Shown: positions 17,853 to 26,828 of the stretch, piece after piece | Position numbering within the stretch: position 1 is the stretch's first letter | Layout of the letters: the number at the start of each line of letters is the position of its first letter | NCBI RefSeq assembly: GCF_000241325.1 | Contig: NZ_BAEI01000063.1 | Location: 1 to 64,000, forward strand | Length of the DNA: 64,000 bases | DNA from: Gordonia polyisoprenivorans NBRC 16320 = JCM 10675 | Lineage (GTDB): Bacteria > Actinomycetota > Actinomycetes > Mycobacteriales > Mycobacteriaceae | Reading direction: 5' to 3' | Position numbers and translations under genes: made by a program | Notes under the pieces: model-generated | Seen by the model: the letters and a program-made list of their open reading frames with translations, nothing else | The model's database searches: none | Told to the model about the DNA's origin: nothing

Positions 17853-18644
17853 ATGAACACAGCTCTGCGCACCGTTGCCCCCCGTCATGATTCCGCGATC
17901 CGCGGGATGGTGACGCCGAACTACACCCTGCGGGCAGCCACTCCGGCGATGCATCCGGCCCTGTGGCGGGAGTACCTGCGGGGTGCGGAGAACGCCTACA
18001 CCCGGTACGGCTGTGCGGCCGCCCTGGACTACGAACGGGTGGTCGGGGGCGAGGAGACGGTGATGTTCTTCGTCGTCCTCGACAACTCGCAGCAGGTGGT
18101 CGGTGGATTGCGGGTGCAGCCCCGCTTCGCCGCGGCGGCGCAGACGCATGCGCTCGAGGAGTGGGCGGGTCAGCCCGGTCAGGTCCATCTGGTCAACGCC
18201 ATCGAGGAACGCATGGACGGCGGCATAGTCGAGGTCAAGACGGCCTGGACCGATGAGCGGTCACCCATCGCCAAGGAGGTCGTCGGACAGCTCTCGCGAC
18301 TGGGGTTGCCGATCATGGAGATGTGTGGAGTCGACCACATGATGGCCACGGCCGCCGACCACGTCCTCAAGCGCTGGACCTCCGGCGGCGGGCGGGTCGA
18401 CCCGAGCGTGCCCGCCACCCCGTTCCCGGACGAGCGCTACCGCACCCAGCTGATGTGGTGGGAGCGGGCCACGTTGGAGTCGGCGACGACGCCGGAGGTC
18501 TGGGGCCGGATGCGCGACGAGGCCGACCGGCTGGCCGCGATCTACCCGAACTCGCAGGCGTGGGGCGCCCGCCCGCCAATGCGTCACCAGGACCGTTCGG
18601 CGTCAGCTGTTTCCGGCGCCCTCGCCCATGGCCTGCGCCGCTGA
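17853..18644 (+). CDS. Acyltransferase-like protein (GNAT/N-acyl amino acid synthase-type fold suspected)
   Basis: 263 residues, soluble. The middle (VMFFVVLDNSQQVVGGLRVQPR) has the strand-turn-strand of a GNAT or autoinducer-synthase/FeeM-like core, and EVKTAWTDE, VGQLSRLGLPIMEMCGVDHM continue in the style of those families. I cannot place it firmly. The last 42 bases overlap the 3' end of the ThiF-like gene on the other strand, so the two are convergent neighbours sharing coding DNA. An AAGAAG stretch precedes the ATG. Could also be an uncharacterised family with no enzyme activity. Confidence 0.55.
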   Translation: MNTALRTVAPRHDSAIRGMVTPNYTLRAATPAMHPALWREYLRGAENAYTRYGCAAALDYERVVGGEETVMFFVVLDNSQQVVGGLRVQPRFAAAAQTHALEEWAGQPGQVHLVNAIEERMDGGIVEVKTAWTDERSPIAKEVVGQLSRLGLPIMEMCGVDHMMATAADHVLKRWTSGGGRVDPSVPATPFPDERYRTQLMWWERATLESATTPEVWGRMRDEADRLAAIYPNSQAWGARPPMRHQDRSASAVSGALAHGLRR

Positions 18645-19760
18645 GGCGAATTCGGCCCGACCGAGCTCGTTCCATCCCTCGTGCGTCCCCGCGTCGGACC
18701 CGAGAAGGATCTCCTCAATACCGAACCGATAGCGGCCGGACCGGACGGGCCGACCACAGACGATGTTGCGTGCCGCCGTTGCCACGAGTGCCCCGGCCAT
18801 CGCGGCGGTCGAGCCGAGTTGCGGCCACGAGGTGACGCTGCGGCCGAGTTGGCTCGCGGAGAACGCCATCCGAGGCGTGACCTCGTCACCGACGATGGCC
18901 ATTGCCATCCGGAGTCGTTGAGCGGGGTCGGCGGCGTCGCCGGCCGAGAAGCCCTCACCGCGGCCGTGGAAGATCGGATAGTCCGGGTCGAGGTCATAGC
19001 GCTCGATGTCGAGGACGACGTCCTCGCCCATATCCGTGGCACTGAGTACCGGCACCCCGGCCGCACGGGCGCGTCGCCGCATGTCGATCTTCATCGCGAC
19101 GTCGTCGATCTCCTCGATGATCACCGAGGCCGGTAGCTCCTCGGTGGAACCCGCGAAGGCCGCCGAGCCCAGGAACGCCTCGGCCAGGTCGGGACGATAG
19201 CCATCGGGAAACGTCGTGACCTGCGTATACGGGTCACCCTCGAGGATGCGCCTGCGCGCGAGCTCGACCTTGCTGACACCGAGATCGGTCACCGACCCGA
19301 CGATGCGGTTGAGATTGGTGGGTGCGAGTTCGTCGGAGTCGGCGATCCGGAATCGGCGTGCCCCGGTCAGCGCGGTGGCGGTCAGGGCCGACGAGCCGAC
19401 GCTGAGGCCGGCGACCGCGATCACCGCGCTGCCCCAGAGCTGCTGTTCACGCCCGGTCAACAAATGCCGGTTGCGGGCGGTCTTGAGCCGATAGTAGATG
19501 TCGGCGTCGGGCAGGCGCACCAACGTCGCACGCCACGGGAACAGAATGTAGCGGCTGCGGCGCTCGATCAGATGCTCATCGGTGAGGTCGATGGGGTCGG
19601 GAGGCGTCGTCTCCGGATCGACGTGATCGAGTCGGTCGAGGACCGCGAGTTCGGGACGCGCGTGTGCCCACCCGTCGACGAACGAGATGGTCGGCGATGC
19701 GCGTAACTCTGCGATGCGTTGCCGGTCATCGGTCGGATCGAGAATCTCCACCACGGGCAC
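18603..19760 (-). CDS. ThiF/E1-like adenylyltransferase family protein
   Basis: About 385 residues. From residue 110 the sequence has the ThiF/MoeB/E1 core: VIAVAGLSVGSSALTATAL (modified Rossmann, usually GxGxxG, here GLSVGS), RIADSDELAPTNLNRI (Asp of the ATP site, then the Arg of the NLNR signature), and VSKVELARRRI (KV-alpha helix). Such proteins adenylate a C-terminal glycine or other carboxylate. The N-terminal 100 residues are a separate region. I see no CxxC zinc pairs. Start GTG 19760 is the first of several in-frame GTGs. No E2, JAB protease or ubiquitin-like gene adjoins it. Convergent with the acyltransferase-like gene. Confidence 0.75.
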   Translation of the reverse strand: MPVVEILDPTDDRQRIAELRASPTISFVDGWAHARPELAVLDRLDHVDPETTPPDPIDLTDEHLIERRSRYILFPWRATLVRLPDADIYYRLKTARNRHLLTGREQQLWGSAVIAVAGLSVGSSALTATALTGARRFRIADSDELAPTNLNRIVGSVTDLGVSKVELARRRILEGDPYTQVTTFPDGYRPDLAEAFLGSAAFAGSTEELPASVIIEEIDDVAMKIDMRRRARAAGVPVLSATDMGEDVVLDIERYDLDPDYPIFHGRGEGFSAGDAADPAQRLRMAMAIVGDEVTPRMAFSASQLGRSVTSWPQLGSTAAMAGALVATAARNIVCGRPVRSGRYRFGIEEILLGSDAGTHEGWNELGRAEFASAAQAMGEGAGNS

Positions 19761-19797
19761 CTTTGGGATCGGCCAGGGGCGGATCCCCCGGGCAGGG

Positions 19798-20973
19798 TCA
19801 TGCGGGTTTGGACGGCATTGTCGGCTGCTCGGTCAGTGACCGTCGCCCTGCTCGTCCGGCGACGAATGCAGATGACGCCAGTAGGACGGGGCAAACGCTC
19901 GCGGTCTCGGCGCGGTTGCGGCCCATGCCCTTGGCGGCGTAGAGCAGTTGGTCGGCCTGAGCGGACAGCCGGTCCATCAGCTCGGACAGGGTCGGGTGGT
20001 CGGAGTCGTAGGTCGCTTCGATGATCTCCGCGCACACCCCGCCCACGCTGACCGTGGCGTCTGTGTGGGCGGCGACCGTGAGTCGGATGTTGTCGGCAAG
20101 CCGCGACAATCCGGCGGCATCGTCGGCGACCGTGAGGACGGCAAATTCCTCTCCACCGGATCGGGCGACGAGGGAACTCGGTGGGACGGCAGTTTGGATG
20201 GCGTTGGTGATCTCCACTAAGACCGCATCTCCCGCAGAGTGCCCATGTGTGTCGTTGTACTTCTTGAAATAATCGACATCGATCACCAGGAAAGCGACGT
20301 CCTTGTCCCCTGCGGCCGCGGTCCGGAACAGATGGATCGCGCCGTCAAGCAGCCCGCGGCGGTTGAGGGCCAGAGTCAGCGGGTCGGTCACGCTCAGCTG
20401 GGCCTGTTGACGAAGTAGAGCCGTCAGCCGTCGGCGCAAACTGGTAACCAAGTAGGTGGGCACTGCGATGGCCATCAGTGCCGCGCCGCCCTCCACGACA
20501 AGCGCAGTCGCGGAGGTCGCCCTGATGGAGACGACTACACATACCAGGATTGCGGCGGTGGCAACGAAGCCCAACACGACTGGCAGCGAGGAATCCATGG
20601 CGGCCAGCGCCGGAATCGCAGCGAGAAGAACCAGAACTGCCAACGCCGCTCCGTCGTCGGCGATGACAATCGACGACCCGGCCACGCCGAGCATCCCGCC
20701 GAAACTGAGGACCGCGAAACCCCGGTCTGAAAGCCGCTTGGCATACAGGGTCACCGCCACCGACACTAGGGTGTACACACCAATGACGACGAGCACCCAT
20801 TGGCATCCGGGTTTGAGGAACGACGATGACACGAGTCCGAGGATGATCAGCGGAATAGCGCCGGTCTCGCTGACCAATACTCCGATGGTGCGCTGGTCGA
20901 AGGAGCGGGCAAAAGACGGTCCGTCGACCCCCTTCGTCGCCGGCACAAGATCTGTGCGGTGAATCGTCGTCAT
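19798..20973 (-). CDS. Membrane-bound diguanylate cyclase (GGDEF)
   Basis: N-terminal half has about six transmembrane segments (residues about 30-190) followed by a GGDEF domain: SVTDPLTLALNRRGLLD, FLVIDVDYFKKYND, GHSAGDAVL, and the active site ARSGGEEFAVL, so synthesis of c-di-GMP from two GTP is expected. No RxxD inhibitory site is visible five residues before GGEEF (sequence SSLVARSGGEEF). The C-terminal tail after KGMGRNRAE is extra. Start is unsure: ATGs at 20973, 20997 and 21051 are all in frame and none has a good Shine-Dalgarno site. Lies between the two EAL genes. Confidence 0.88.
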   Translation of the reverse strand: MTTIHRTDLVPATKGVDGPSFARSFDQRTIGVLVSETGAIPLIILGLVSSSFLKPGCQWVLVVIGVYTLVSVAVTLYAKRLSDRGFAVLSFGGMLGVAGSSIVIADDGAALAVLVLLAAIPALAAMDSSLPVVLGFVATAAILVCVVVSIRATSATALVVEGGAALMAIAVPTYLVTSLRRRLTALLRQQAQLSVTDPLTLALNRRGLLDGAIHLFRTAAAGDKDVAFLVIDVDYFKKYNDTHGHSAGDAVLVEITNAIQTAVPPSSLVARSGGEEFAVLTVADDAAGLSRLADNIRLTVAAHTDATVSVGGVCAEIIEATYDSDHPTLSELMDRLSAQADQLLYAAKGMGRNRAETASVCPVLLASSAFVAGRAGRRSLTEQPTMPSKPA

Positions 20974-21051
20974 ACTGTCGTAGCGCTGAAGTCTCATTGG
21001 AGGGTGTGTTCTGGCGATCGCCGTGGGCTGGACGAATTGCTTCACACGCAT

Positions 21052-21474
21052 GGAGTTGGGCTCAGTCGGCGACCGGGGAATACGGGAGCCTCCGAGGAGC
21101 GGAAACGAGCAGTTGGCTCATCACAGGACTGCAAGGCTTCACTCCCAATCGGACTGGCGAGGCCTGGATCAGCATCCACTTTCATGAACTCAGTCGTCGG
21201 CCTTGTGAACCAGATGTGCTCTACCACTTCCCCCCGATCAAGCAAGATACCAGATGGCGCTTTCGCTGAAACCGAGCAATACCTCGCATTGCCAGTCGAA
21301 ATAACATGGGGCGTGAATCGCATTGCACGTTTCCTGATCGTCGTGTCCACTTAATATTGAAACTGGCTCCGCTTCGATGTGATGTCGATCGATGAAGCTT
21401 GACATGCCAGCTGCCACTGCGACGGTCGGCGAACCAGAGTCTATGATCCGATCACCGGGAACACCGGAGGTTTA
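21052..21474. other. Gene-poor stretch between GGDEF and second EAL gene
   Basis: About 420 bases of lower GC than the flanks. Short frames exist on both strands but none has convincing protein character. A TATGAT -10-like box at 21442-21447 and GGAGG at about 21466 serve the EAL gene. TTGACA occurs at about 21396 but is too far from that box. Confidence 0.5.
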
Positions 21475-22686
21475 GTGGACCGAAGTAGAGGTGATCTGGT
21501 CGTGCCGGGACATGGACACATGGTTGTCCAAGCGGATCCGTTCCGGCGACTGACCGGGGCATTCGGACGGGAGCTGGCCGGAGCGGTGGCCGCTCGGTTC
21601 GTCGACGGTTTGATGGCTCGCGTCGGACCCGCGGTGGCGATGATGCGCGTGGCCGACCTCGACTACGAACTGGTTCCGACCGCATCCAGCGAGGAGGAGC
21701 TCGACATCCTCATCGGTGAACTCCGCGGCGGCGCCCACATCGTCGAATGGGGCGGTGAGCGGTATTTCCTGGACACGCGAACCGGAGTGGCCTCGCCCCG
21801 TTATCTGTCCCGCGATCTGCGGAACGGCGTGGGTAAATGGTGCGCGGAATGTGCGTTCACCGCGGCGATCGAGCGGCGGACGCCACTGGAGGTGTGCGAC
21901 GACGAGATGCTCGCCACCGTCGACCGGCTGCGCACCACCGTGCTGCGGCTCGCGCGGGCCAAGGTTGCCGACTTCGCGCCGCATTATCAGCCGATCGTGC
22001 ATCTGCCGTCCCACGAGGTTGCCGGGTACGAGTCGTTGATGCGCTGGGACGACGGCAAGGAGGCCGGCCCGAGCGAGTTCCTCCCGATCCTGGAGGGCAC
22101 CGCGTTGCTGGGGCCGATCAGCACCTCGACGATCGCGACGGCGGTTGCCGAACTCCCGCGCGGGATCACCACGGCGGCCGGGGCGGATTCGTTCGTGTCG
22201 ATCAACTTCTCCCAGCGTCAGCTGCTCAATCCGGCCATCGTCGACTCGACCATCGAGCAGGTCGGCAACAGCGGAGCGGACCCTGCGCGCTTCTGGATCG
22301 AGTTGCGCGAGGACGAGGTGATCCGCATCGCCAGCGAGGCCGCCCACGCCGTCGATGCGCTGAGCGAGGCCGGATGCACGATCGTCGTCGACGACCTCGG
22401 GTCGGGATATTCGGCGCTGAGCTATCTGCGCGACCTGCCCGTCGACGTTCTCAAGGTCGACGGCGACCTGGTGAACTCCCTCGACAGTGACTGCGCGGAG
22501 GAGAGTGAGACCACGGTGGCGGTGGTCCGTGCGATCTGTGACGTCGCCCGCGCGACGGGATCGAAAACGGTCGCCGAAGGTGTCGAGGACGCCGCTGTCG
22601 TCCCGTTGCTCGTCGACCTGGGATTCGACTACGCGCAGGGATATCACTTCGGGCGGCCCGCGTCGTCGGCGGCGCTGTTCGGTTGA
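21475..22686 (+). CDS. c-di-GMP phosphodiesterase-like protein, second degenerate GGDEF-EAL
   Basis: Same layout as the protein at 16413. The C-terminal EAL domain has HYQPIV, YESLMRW (ESL instead of EAL), SINFSQRQLL, WIELRED, VVDDLGSGYSALSYL, DVLKVDG, VAEGVED and DYAQGYHFGRP, keeping all catalytic positions. The N-terminal 150 residues are a decayed GGDEF half, with RVADLDYELV at the GGDEF site. GTG at 21475 has GGAGG four bases upstream; a shorter start at 21520 is possible. 403 aa, soluble. The two EAL proteins are likely paralogues with non-cyclase N-terminal regulatory halves. Confidence 0.87.
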   Translation: MDRSRGDLVVPGHGHMVVQADPFRRLTGAFGRELAGAVAARFVDGLMARVGPAVAMMRVADLDYELVPTASSEEELDILIGELRGGAHIVEWGGERYFLDTRTGVASPRYLSRDLRNGVGKWCAECAFTAAIERRTPLEVCDDEMLATVDRLRTTVLRLARAKVADFAPHYQPIVHLPSHEVAGYESLMRWDDGKEAGPSEFLPILEGTALLGPISTSTIATAVAELPRGITTAAGADSFVSINFSQRQLLNPAIVDSTIEQVGNSGADPARFWIELREDEVIRIASEAAHAVDALSEAGCTIVVDDLGSGYSALSYLRDLPVDVLKVDGDLVNSLDSDCAEESETTVAVVRAICDVARATGSKTVAEGVEDAAVVPLLVDLGFDYAQGYHFGRPASSAALFG

Positions 22687-22700
22687 GCCTCGTCTCTGAA

Positions 22701-23390
22701 CTACTTGTCACAGCCGAGAATCGCGGCCTTGGCGAGACCGCCGAACTGGTAGGCGAACTGGAAGCTCCAGTACCGCAGTGACGACGGATACGACCGCGGC
22801 ACCGGGCGCATGACGACGTCGCCGTCGAAGCACTGCCCGAAGATGTAGCGGGCGCGGACCATGTGGAACCGCCAGCTGACGACGATCACGCTGTGCCAGT
22901 GGCGTTGGCGGGCCAGTCGCTGGGTCTCCATCGCCTCGCCCCGCGTCGTCGACGGATCGGGGTCGAAACAGATCACCTCGATGGTGGCGGTGCTTGACGA
23001 ACACACCCGCTGCATCAGCTGGGCGCCGGTGCGGTGGTAATGGTTGTTCATGTACGGGTCGGAGATGAGGACCGTGGAGGTGTACCCCTCACGGGCGAGC
23101 TGTAGTCCGTAATCCTCACGGCCGTCGTGCTCCCCACCGAGTACGACGATGGCGTCGACCTTGCGCAGCGGGTCGGAATGGTCGCGATAGAACAGCTGAT
23201 AGCCCAACCCGTAGAACGCCGTTCCCGCGAGCACGGCGACGATCACCACGGCGATCACCACACGGCGCAGCAGTCGGCGTCGACGGACCGGGCGCTCGGG
23301 TGAAGGGGACTGTCGGGAGGCCGTGAGATCGGGATCGGTCGCCGACGAGGACACGGTGGGCTCGGGTGTCCTCGGGTTCACTCGACCCAT
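22701..23390 (-). CDS. DUF218/SanA-like membrane protein
   Basis: 229 residues: a Pro/Ser-rich cytoplasmic leader, basic cluster RRRRLLRR, one transmembrane segment (about 45-65), then the DUF218 domain with VDAIVVLGGEHDGREDYGLQLA, TTRGEAMETQRLARQ, IVVSWRFHMVRAR. SanA/YdcF proteins of this family act at the envelope (vancomycin-barrier function in E. coli SanA), exact activity unknown. ATG at 23390 is the first that places the TM segment near the N-terminus; no clear Shine-Dalgarno site. Confidence 0.82.
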   Translation of the reverse strand: MGRVNPRTPEPTVSSSATDPDLTASRQSPSPERPVRRRRLLRRVVIAVVIVAVLAGTAFYGLGYQLFYRDHSDPLRKVDAIVVLGGEHDGREDYGLQLAREGYTSTVLISDPYMNNHYHRTGAQLMQRVCSSSTATIEVICFDPDPSTTRGEAMETQRLARQRHWHSVIVVSWRFHMVRARYIFGQCFDGDVVMRPVPRSYPSSLRYWSFQFAYQFGGLAKAAILGCDK

Positions 23391-23479
23391 TGTGGCTGCG
23401 GATCGGGGATCGTGCACCGTGGCGCAGCAGTGATCTGTGCCGCTGTCGGTGGGATCGGTGGTGATCAGCCGGTGGTGAT

Positions 23480-24448
23480 TCAGTAGTAATACGGAAAAGC
23501 GTCCCATTCCGGAGAGCGCTTCTGCAGGAAGGCATCCCGGCCCTCGACGGCTTCGTCGGTCATATAGGCCAGGCGGGTGGCCTCGCCGGCGAAGACCTGT
23601 TGGCCCATGAGCCCGTCGTCGGTGAGGTTGAAGGCGAACTTCAGCATGCGTTGCGCGGTGGGCGATTTGCCGTTGATGGTGCGTCCCCACTCGATGGCGG
23701 TGCGTTCGAGGTCGGCGTGATCGGCCACCCGGTTCACCGCGCCCATGCGGTGCATCGTCTCCGCGTCGTACGCCTCGCCGAGGAAGAAGATCTCGCGGGC
23801 GAACTTCTGGCCGACCTGCTTGGCGAGATACGCGCTGCCGTAGCCGGCGTCGAAGGAGCCGACGTCGGCGTCGGTCTGCTTGAACCGGGCGTGCTCGCGC
23901 GAGGCGAGGGTGAGGTCGCACACCACGTGCAGCGAGTGACCGCCGCCGGCGGCCCAGCCGTTGACGACGGCGATCACGACCTTGGGCATGGTGCGGATGA
24001 GGCGCTGGACCTCCAGGATGTGCAGGCGGCCACCCTCCGCCTTCACGCGTGTCTCGTCGACGCCCTCGGCGCCGGCCGCGGCGACGTCGGCGTCATGGCT
24101 GGTCGCGTACTGATACCCGGACCGACCGCGGATGCGCTGATCGCCGCCACTGCAGAACGCCCACCCCCCGTCCTTGGGGCTCGGTCCGTTGCCGGTGAGC
24201 AGCACCGTGCCGATGTCGGGGGTGCGTCGCGCGTGGTCGAGGGCGCGGTAGAGCTCGTCGACGGTGTGCGGCCGAAACGCGTTGCGGACCTCGGGGCGGT
24301 CGAAGGCGATGCGCACGATGCCATCGGCCCGGGTGGTGCCGACGTGCCGGTGGTAGGTGATGTCGGTGAGTTCGCCGAGGTCGGTCACCGGACGCCACTG
24401 GCTCGGATCGAAGGGGGTTGGCGTGGCGGAGGCGGCGTCGGTGCTCAT
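23480..24448 (-). CDS. menB: 1,4-dihydroxy-2-naphthoyl-CoA synthase
   Basis: Crotonase-fold ring closure step of menaquinone synthesis (o-succinylbenzoyl-CoA to DHNA-CoA). Diagnostic MenB stretches are present: RPEVRNAFRPHTVDEL, GGWAFCSGGDQR, VNGWAAGGGHSLHVVCDL, DADVGSFDAGYGSAYLA, and the C-terminal SPEWDAFPYYY. 322 aa, similar to mycobacterial MenB. TAACCT lies seven bases before the ATG, so the mRNA is probably leaderless. The rest of the pathway is on the plus strand from 29715. Confidence 0.97.
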   Translation of the reverse strand: MSTDAASATPTPFDPSQWRPVTDLGELTDITYHRHVGTTRADGIVRIAFDRPEVRNAFRPHTVDELYRALDHARRTPDIGTVLLTGNGPSPKDGGWAFCSGGDQRIRGRSGYQYATSHDADVAAAGAEGVDETRVKAEGGRLHILEVQRLIRTMPKVVIAVVNGWAAGGGHSLHVVCDLTLASREHARFKQTDADVGSFDAGYGSAYLAKQVGQKFAREIFFLGEAYDAETMHRMGAVNRVADHADLERTAIEWGRTINGKSPTAQRMLKFAFNLTDDGLMGQQVFAGEATRLAYMTDEAVEGRDAFLQKRSPEWDAFPYYY

Positions 24449-24597
24449 GGCGTTCAGGTTAGGACACCGATCCCGAGCTGCCGGCGAACACCCGGCCGGG
24501 GCGGTGCCGGGCTGCCCCGAGCGCCGGTTTCTTAGAATTTGGCGGGATTATTCCCGATGAGTGGCCACCCACCAGCGCCTTTTGGCATATTGGCGAC

Positions 24598-24771
24598 GTG
24601 GGTGTGTGGGAGATCGTGCTGATCGTCGTCGCCGTGTGGGTGGCGCTGTCGGTCGTGCTCGCCCTGCTGATCGGCGCGATCATCAAGCTCCGGGACCGTC
24701 GGGAGGCGCCCACCCAGTCCACCCACGTGGATCTGCATGCGGTCGGCAGCACCCGTCACCACCACCGGTAG
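24598..24771 (+). CDS. Small single-span membrane protein
   Basis: 57 codons from GTG at 24598. One hydrophobic segment (residues about 5-29, Val/Leu/Ile rich) is followed by KLRDRRE and a His-containing tail ending HHHR. CATATT lies six bases upstream of the GTG, compatible with a leaderless start. Divergent from menB. No family recognised; the clean membrane-anchor profile supports a real gene. Confidence 0.5.
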   Translation: MGVWEIVLIVVAVWVALSVVLALLIGAIIKLRDRREAPTQSTHVDLHAVGSTRHHHR

Positions 24772-24829
24772 CTCGCGTTAGGCTGCGCCGACTGCGACGC
24801 CGATGACCGGCGCCGATACGGTGTCGGGC

Positions 24830-25486
24830 ATGACTTCTTCGCCAGAATCGGGCTGGGCCGTGCCCGCCGACGCGGACTCGCCGCACGAGGGCGGTTTCCG
24901 CGCTCGCATCGACATCACCACCGACCGCGGCGGCCCGCGCTACGGCGAACTCAGCGAGGAGATCCGGCGGCTGATGGATCTCGCGCGCTACGCGTGCCCG
25001 ACCCCGGAGATCACCGACGAACTCATCGACCAGGTCCGGGCGCTCAACAAGCGCCTCGAGGACGTACAGATCGACGAGTGGCGCTCGCCCGCGGGCACCC
25101 GCATCGATCTGCCTGCGCGCGGCAACATCACGCTGCCGCCGTACGAGATCAGCGAAGGCGGACCCGACGGCGTTGTCGCCTCGGTGACCTTCCGTCCGTT
25201 CCACCTCGGCGGCAATGACGCCGCGCACGGTGGCCACGTCGCGGTGGCCTTCGACGACCTGGGCGGTATGGCGTCGGCACTCGCAGTGCAGGGCATCACC
25301 CGCACCGCCTATCTGACCGTCAGCTACCGATCGTTGACCCCGTTGCGCACCCCGCTGCGCATGCACACCTGGGTCGAGAACCTTGACGGCCGAAAGGCTT
25401 TCGTCAAGGGCACACTGCACGACGGGGACCGGCTGTGCGCCGAACTCGACGCGTTGTTCATCGCGCTGAAGCCGGGGCAGCCGTAG
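24830..25486 (+). CDS. PaaI-family hotdog thioesterase
   Basis: 218 residues with the hotdog signature in the C-terminal half: HLGGNDAAHGGHVAVAFDDLGGMASA (HGG with the catalytic Asp on the following helix), TAYLTVSYRSLTPLRTPL. Hydrolyses acyl-CoA thioesters. The N-terminal 70 residues form a helical extension. ATG at 24830 is preceded by TACGGT with a seven-base gap (leaderless); an ATG at 24803 would start before that box. Being next to menB, it could be a DHNA-CoA thioesterase, but that is inference. Confidence 0.82.
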   Translation: MTSSPESGWAVPADADSPHEGGFRARIDITTDRGGPRYGELSEEIRRLMDLARYACPTPEITDELIDQVRALNKRLEDVQIDEWRSPAGTRIDLPARGNITLPPYEISEGGPDGVVASVTFRPFHLGGNDAAHGGHVAVAFDDLGGMASALAVQGITRTAYLTVSYRSLTPLRTPLRMHTWVENLDGRKAFVKGTLHDGDRLCAELDALFIALKPGQP

Positions 25487-25495
25487 GCGTCTCGG

Positions 25496-26797
25496 CTACG
25501 TCAACTCGCGGACGTCGAAATTCGCTCCCGCGGCCCGCAGACGGTCGGCGAGCGCATCACCCATCGCGGCGGCCGGGGTGAGGACGCCGGTGCGGGCGGG
25601 GAGTTCGCCCCGGTCGAGGGCCAGGGTGAGCGCACTCTCGCCGAGCATCACCGCGGTGGCCTTGTATCCCGGGTCGCCGGACAGCTTCATCTGTGAAAGG
25701 TACCGACGGCCGGTGCTGGTGCGGGTGTAGGTCTCGGTGACGAAAAAGCCCTTATCCCTGGTCTTTTCGCTCGGACCGCTGCCCGGCTTGGGCAGCACGC
25801 GATCTAGGAGCCGACGGGTCGGGCCGAAACTCATCGCACCCAGGAACGCTCCGGTGCCGACGCTGACGCTGCCGGCGATCAACGCCGACAGGACCGGGAT
25901 ACCGCCGACGTTCATGGCTTCCGCATAGTGGAAATCCGGTCCGTAGGCGTTGTCCAGCAATGTGTTCGAGCGTCGCACGACGCGCGTGTTGTACGACGAC
26001 ATGAAGAACGGGGCGAGCGTTCCCGACAGCGACGCGTCGACGGTGCGGGCGCGTACGACCGCGATGTCACTGGGCTCCGAGGACATGCTGACCTTCGGGG
26101 TATCACCCGGATCCCCTGACAGCGCTTGCGGATTGAGCAGCAGCCGCCGCTTCTGCGGGTCCTTGGCCTCCTCGGCGATCACCCGCATCGAATCGATGGT
26201 GCCGCCGGAGACGCCGCCGCGCATCGACTTGACCACCATCGTGGTGTCGGTGAGCGTGCCCGCCTCGTCGTCGGCGACCTTGCGGTACAGCAGATAGGTA
26301 CCGAGATCGGAAGGGACCGAATCGAATCCGCAGGAGTGGACGATACGGGCACCGGTGGCCTGTGCGGTCTCGTGGGCCTTGTCGATGGAGAAATGGACGA
26401 AGGGCACCTCGCCGGTGAGGTCGACGTAGTCGGTGCCCGCGGTGGCGGCCGCGACGACGAGCGACTCGCCGTAGCGCAGGTAGGGGCCGACCGTCGTGCA
26501 GACCACCCGTGTGCGGGCGACCATCGCGTCGAGCGAACTCGGCGACGAGGCGTCGGCGACGATCAGCGGCCAGCTCGACGCCGCGGCGGGCAGGCGTCGA
26601 CGGACCTCGGCGAGTTTGGTTTCGGTGCGGCCGGCCAGCGCGACCTTGGTGCCGGCGGGTGCATGCTCGGCGAGGTAGCGGGCGGTCAGCTCGCCGACGA
26701 AGCCGGTGGCGCCGAAGACGACGACGTCGAACTCGCGGGCGGGCGTGGTGGTTGTCGGTTCAGGTGTGCCGGACTCGGACGGATTCTCCCCACTCAT
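25496..26797 (-). CDS. Saccharopine dehydrogenase-like / trans-acting enoyl reductase family protein
   Basis: Rossmann start FDVVVFGATGFVGELTARYLA, AGRTETKLAEVRR, VVCTTVGPYLRYGE, TDYVDLTGE, GARIVHSCGFDSVPSDLGTYL are typical of the mycobacterial Rv2449c/Rv2953 family (NAD(P)-binding saccharopine-reductase-like, some acting as trans enoyl reductases in lipid synthesis). 433 aa. A hydrophobic stretch near residues 295-320 could contact membrane. TACCCT sits seven bases before the ATG, so leaderless. Substrate unknown. Confidence 0.85.
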   Translation of the reverse strand: MSGENPSESGTPEPTTTTPAREFDVVVFGATGFVGELTARYLAEHAPAGTKVALAGRTETKLAEVRRRLPAAASSWPLIVADASSPSSLDAMVARTRVVCTTVGPYLRYGESLVVAAATAGTDYVDLTGEVPFVHFSIDKAHETAQATGARIVHSCGFDSVPSDLGTYLLYRKVADDEAGTLTDTTMVVKSMRGGVSGGTIDSMRVIAEEAKDPQKRRLLLNPQALSGDPGDTPKVSMSSEPSDIAVVRARTVDASLSGTLAPFFMSSYNTRVVRRSNTLLDNAYGPDFHYAEAMNVGGIPVLSALIAGSVSVGTGAFLGAMSFGPTRRLLDRVLPKPGSGPSEKTRDKGFFVTETYTRTSTGRRYLSQMKLSGDPGYKATAVMLGESALTLALDRGELPARTGVLTPAAAMGDALADRLRAAGANFDVRELT

Positions 26798-26828
26798 GGC
26801 GTCGAGGGTAATCGTCGTGCGAGATCGG

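Noticed and set aside
17678-17890. 70-codon frame with TATTCT six bases before its ATG
   Set aside because: Looks leaderless, but the peptide has no structure-like pattern and runs into the acyltransferase gene in another frame; the box may instead be that gene's promoter.
18603-19760. Bacterial ubiquitin-like (Bil/Bub) defence operon
   Set aside because: Only an E1-like gene is seen; no E2, JAB protease or ubiquitin-like gene is adjacent.
21042-21354. Short frames on both strands in the gap before the second EAL gene
   Set aside because: No family, no ribosome site, overlapping each other; likely non-coding.
24803-24829. Longer start for the thioesterase
   Set aside because: A TANNNT box lies inside this segment at the spacing expected for a leaderless start at 24830.
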